Below, piece after piece: positions 60,643 through 64,000 of a DNA stretch of 64,000 nt. The stretch spans positions 86,774,777 through 86,838,776 of the forward strand of contig OZ018337.1 of the NCBI GenBank assembly GCA_963969495.1, given 5' to 3'. Both the position numbers and the translations under genes were made by a program. This stretch comes from Ceratothoa steindachneri (Eukaryota; Arthropoda; Malacostraca; Isopoda; Cymothoidae). Positions within the stretch are counted from its first letter, which is position 1. Every line of letters starts with the position of its first letter. The notes below the pieces were generated by a model. That model searched no databases, was not told the origin of the DNA, and saw only the letters and a list, made by a program, of their open reading frames with translations.

Positions 60643-61899
60643 ACTACTGAATGTTATTTCATTAAGAAAATCTCAAAACACGCAAAATTATTTTATACAG
60701 AATTGCTTTATATATCTATATGTGCCTAAAGAGAAGTGTAAATACATAGATAAAATAAAATAAGAAGAATACCAAACAACTCCACTACCGTTTACTTGGT
60801 TGTAAGATAGACTGCTACTATGAGTAGGACCGTTATGAATCAGTCTATAAATATAAACTTTTACAGTATAGAAGAAATTTTTTGCCATTTTTAAACTCAG
60901 TGACCCTGAATTTCATAAGATCAAGTCTCAAACTTAAGTCAGCAGAAACAAAGTTAAAATTCTTGACCAGTGTTTTCTTTGGGGGAGATAACTTGGAGTG
61001 GCTCCTTTTCATTGAGCAAAAATTAGATTCGCTAATCTTTTTGTGCTAAAAGTCGGATCAGTCTCGCTCGTAGTGTAAGTAAAAGGTTTTGGCTTTACGA
61101 GATTAGAGTTTACTTTACAAAATTATTCCTTTAATAAAGATGCATTCATATTTAGTACCATGTATGAAAAACTTTGCTACTATTTTTAAAAGCTCATCCA
61201 ATTGATTGTGTCATTTGTTTAATAATTAATAAATTTAAACTTGCCAACAATTAAATTTGGTTGTGCATCATTTTATTCTTCTTTATTTCTAATGGTTGGC
61301 TCTCTTTATGAAAAGAACTCAGATGTTCTCTTCTCTTCGAGAAAAATTGCGTTCGCTTCCTTTTAATTGACTCAAAAAGAACCACCTCTAAAACGCTGTG
61401 GTGGTCGAAAGGTCCGCCTTCAAGTGCTACTTACTCCTTAAACTACCTTTAGCAACTGATGTATATTGTATTTCTCCAAAAGGATAATTTGAGATATCCA
61501 TTAGGGAGGAAAGGGTAGTTTAGCCCAATTTTTAATCTGTAACGGTCCGGGATTATTCTTTTATTTCCGGCATTAGCCATCTGTATACTTTAAAATGTTC
61601 AGTGTTTGTCTCCTTAACTGTATCCTTCAGATAAAACCAGAAGTAAAAGTAAAAAAGAGTAATGTCAGATCACATTGGAGAGTTATCTATGGTAAATTCG
61701 TAACATCCAAAGGTGAAGTAACGTAGCATCAAGATAGCTTCTGATATCCTAAGAGTAATGATTGCAAGTCTGGGTTGTTGAGGAACATCGTTGTTTTCAA
61801 ATATAATTCGAACTGCATCATAATTTCGATCGGCAACATTTTTTAAAAATGCGTCACCGGTAAATGTTCCCTTTAAATATAATAGTTCTGGCAAATTCT
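60643..61899. other. Gene-free spacer
   Basis: AT-rich. A 74-codon minus-strand frame at 61670-61894 next to arm C has balanced amino-acid content but no recognised motif. It has no counterpart next to arm B. Confidence 0.4.
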
Positions 61900-64000
61900 G
61901 GATAAAAATTGAAAGAATTGAGAAAAATAGAGAAATAGAATGAAGTAAGAAGGTTGATTATTTATTAGATATACACTGAATTCCGCTTTGGTAAATCTTT
62001 CCGGAGTATTTTTGGACTACAGACTAAACTTAAGAGCCATTAAGAGCCTCACGCTAATTAAGAACAATTGAGGCCAAATTTTCTTCTATTCTCTTTCACT
62101 GTTCCTAAGGGGCACATCTATTTCTTTGATTTTTTCCAGGCTTTATCGATATTTAGGACGGATATTGATGGAATCCAATTAATGTTTGCCCCTTCTAACA
62201 TTCGCAAACTTAGATGAACGTGATCCTGAACATGTAAACCGCATCCGTACATGATCTAACATTGGGAGGTGATGAGTTTCCAATCTCATCACCTCCAAAT
62301 GTTGTCATATTTAAACCCTAAATGTTTTCATGATCTTTCTCTTGATCCAAGTCTTTCATGTCTATATTTCTTGGACCTCTCTTCCTTGCTTGAAGCCCTT
62401 CATCGAGGGTTAGATTAGTTGAGGTTAATTTTATAATCTTCAGAGAAAGATCCTGAGGAATTGTAGACTATCTTTTGTAATTTTAAAAGAACAAGAAACT
62501 GAAATACTGCCCTTACAACCCCATCTTGCATGGTCGGGTCCATATGTTTTACTGACTGATATGCATAGATTTTCCTCATTTCTCCCATCCTTTACTTAGT
62601 CTCCTCATTTCTATTTTACTCCCTGTCTGTGTTCGCCCTCACTCCTCAGGTGAATTTGTTACCAATTTCCATTCTCAGAAGCTGTAAAGTGATCGCCCCA
62701 GAGAGACACAATGGAGGCGAGCCTCAAACGACAGAGAAAGTGAGGAAAAATTGGGCACAGTCTGAGAAGAAGAAAATTTGCCCCACCAGTAAAAGGATAT
62801 GAGTAAAGGAGTCAAACAAATCGAGTGGGAGAAAGATGTAGAGAAGAAAAAATAGAGGAGTGTAGAAATATTAGGAGAAAAAATTTATTATGAAAAGGGT
62901 TTCCTTGGAAGACTAAGGTGAGAAAGACTAAAAGTGAACAAAATAATGAATAAAAGAGTAAAAGATAAGTAATGAAGCGAATAATTGAAAGTGTGTTAGG
63001 AGAAATGAATGAGGGTTGCTTTTGTAAGCTAGTGGATGAGTAAAGGAGAATGTCTAATATTATGAGAAAGAAAAAGGTAAATAGCGTGAGAATAAAGCAA
63101 ATATAAGAAAGGAGTGAACGAGTGAGAGGAGCAAGAGACATAGTGAATAAGAGAACTTTGTGGAAGAAATGAATTAAAACGAACAAAATAAAAGAAAAGA
63201 AAGTAGCAAAAGATAGAAACCGGCAATAAACAAAATTAAGAATGATAAGGGTAAAAGAGGGAAAGGAACATAAAATGTCAAATAAAGATGAAAATTGAAA
63301 TTAGTGTAAAATTATTGCAATGGCGTGATTGATGAGTGACGTACTTCCATTGCGTCATGTCTGCTCATTACTTACTCTCAAGGACTCTTTTATCATCTTT
63401 ACTCAAGGTAAAAGTTTGCATAAATGAAACGACACAAATTTAGGAACCTGAATTCCCTCACTGACCAAAATAATTCCCAAACCATATTTTGTACTGATAA
63501 GAAATTACAACATAGATAAAAAAGAGAAAATGATATCACAAAGAATAAGCAGATAAATGAGATGAGTTAAAAAAAGAAGGAAGTCTCTCTTCCTCTTCAT
63601 TTGTGCGTCTTAGATCCTCTCCTCACATTTCTCTCTTTTAGCGAAGCGTACCTTCCTAAATTCTTTCCCAATTTAGTTTGTCATCTATTATTCTCTTACC
63701 ATTAGACTCTTGCCGTAGAAAGTATTGAAGCTAATTAATGAAACTCTATTGCCTAAATATTTGCAGCCGAATGGAAAAACACTTATTTGAATGGACCATA
63801 CAAATCCATTTGATGCGACGCTCATTTCCACGGATAAAATCAACTAGAAAACCAAGACGCAAACCAAGTCGTTCTGTTCTCAAGATCACGACGCTCACAT
63901 ATTTAGTAATGCTTGTCTTTTGAGTCAAAATATTCATAAGAGCACACTGTCACACTTAACCAGTCGTTGTCTGGGAAAAGGAAAGCATTTGCTCAGCACT
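61900..64000 (-). repeat. Long dispersed repeat, copy C (right arm of an inverted pair, runs off the window)
   Basis: Inverted copy of 55548-58293. Read on the minus strand from the right end: GCTTTCCTTTTCCCAGA (63990), GGAAATGAGCGTCGCATCAA (63830), the pyrimidine-rich block (63250-62790), GGGCGATCACTTTACAG (62695), ACACAGACAGGGAG (62629), CTAATCTAACCCTCGATG (62417), GGATCACGTTCATC (62226) and one 91-bp-type unit at about 61965-61905. Minus-strand frames at 62812-63226 mirror those of copy B and come from the same pyrimidine-rich tract. The part matching the left end of copy B lies beyond the window. Confidence 0.75.
62258..62303 (+). other. 19-bp-arm hairpin inside copy C
   Basis: AACATTGGGAGGTGATGAG (62258-62276) pairs with CTCATCACCTCCAAATGTT (62285-62303) with a single mismatch around an 8-base loop. 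The matching place in copy B keeps only weak pairing. Confidence 0.85.

Noticed and set aside
62812..63226. Minus-strand frames resembling membrane segments
   Set aside because: Same pyrimidine-rich repeat tract as in copy B; hydrophobicity is a by-product of T-rich codons.

Overview
This is animal DNA, AT-rich and almost entirely non-coding, and it reads as a graveyard of mobile elements. I found no host housekeeping gene and no convincing rRNA or tRNA gene. I infer an invertebrate, most likely an arthropod. The reasons are the mix of Kolobok, Merlin, Tc1/mariner, LINE and Penelope-like sequences, the sparse coding content, and three copies of an unnamed protein family that I remember from arthropod and cnidarian genomes. 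The species cannot be fixed from the sequence alone.

Layout, left to right. 1-2.6 kb: no gene, with a GC-richer patch near 1.1-1.6 kb. 2.62-5.40 kb: an apparently complete DNA transposon with matching terminal inverted repeats, TTAA on both sides and an unbroken transposase of about 591 residues on the minus strand. It is the only clearly intact gene in the window. 7.7-8.0 kb, 12.5-14.4 kb and 15.0-15.9 kb: first copies of three non-coding repeat families that recur near 45.1 kb, 55.5/62-64 kb and 42.0 kb. 20.6 kb: a strong hairpin beside a tRNA-like box. 22.4-23.3 kb: a broken Merlin (ISXO2-like) transposase. 23.8-25.1 kb and 30.3-31.3 kb: GC-richer islands of unknown origin.

31.9-34.2 kb: a decayed gene of the unnamed family (called here the KCKN family, from its N-terminal motif), with two likely introns. 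35.4-35.9 kb: the 3' end of a Penelope-like retroelement with a GIY-YIG endonuclease. 39.2-40.2 kb: a broken Tc1/mariner transposase. 51.6-52.15 kb: the 3' end of a LINE reverse transcriptase ORF. 52.46-52.8 kb: a KCKN fragment on the plus strand, stopped near an (AT)n tract. 55.5-58.3 kb and 61.9-64.0 kb: two copies of one long repeat in inverted orientation. Between them lies another KCKN copy (59.4-60.6 kb), which lacks both introns of the first.

The most interesting features are the intact TTAA transposon, the KCKN family with intron-bearing and intronless copies, the long inverted repeat around one of those copies, and the fact that seven of the eight recognisable coding relics lie on the minus strand. 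That bias would fit a one-strand piRNA-type cluster but does not prove one. All alignments were done by eye, so percent identities are not given and most repeat edges are approximate.
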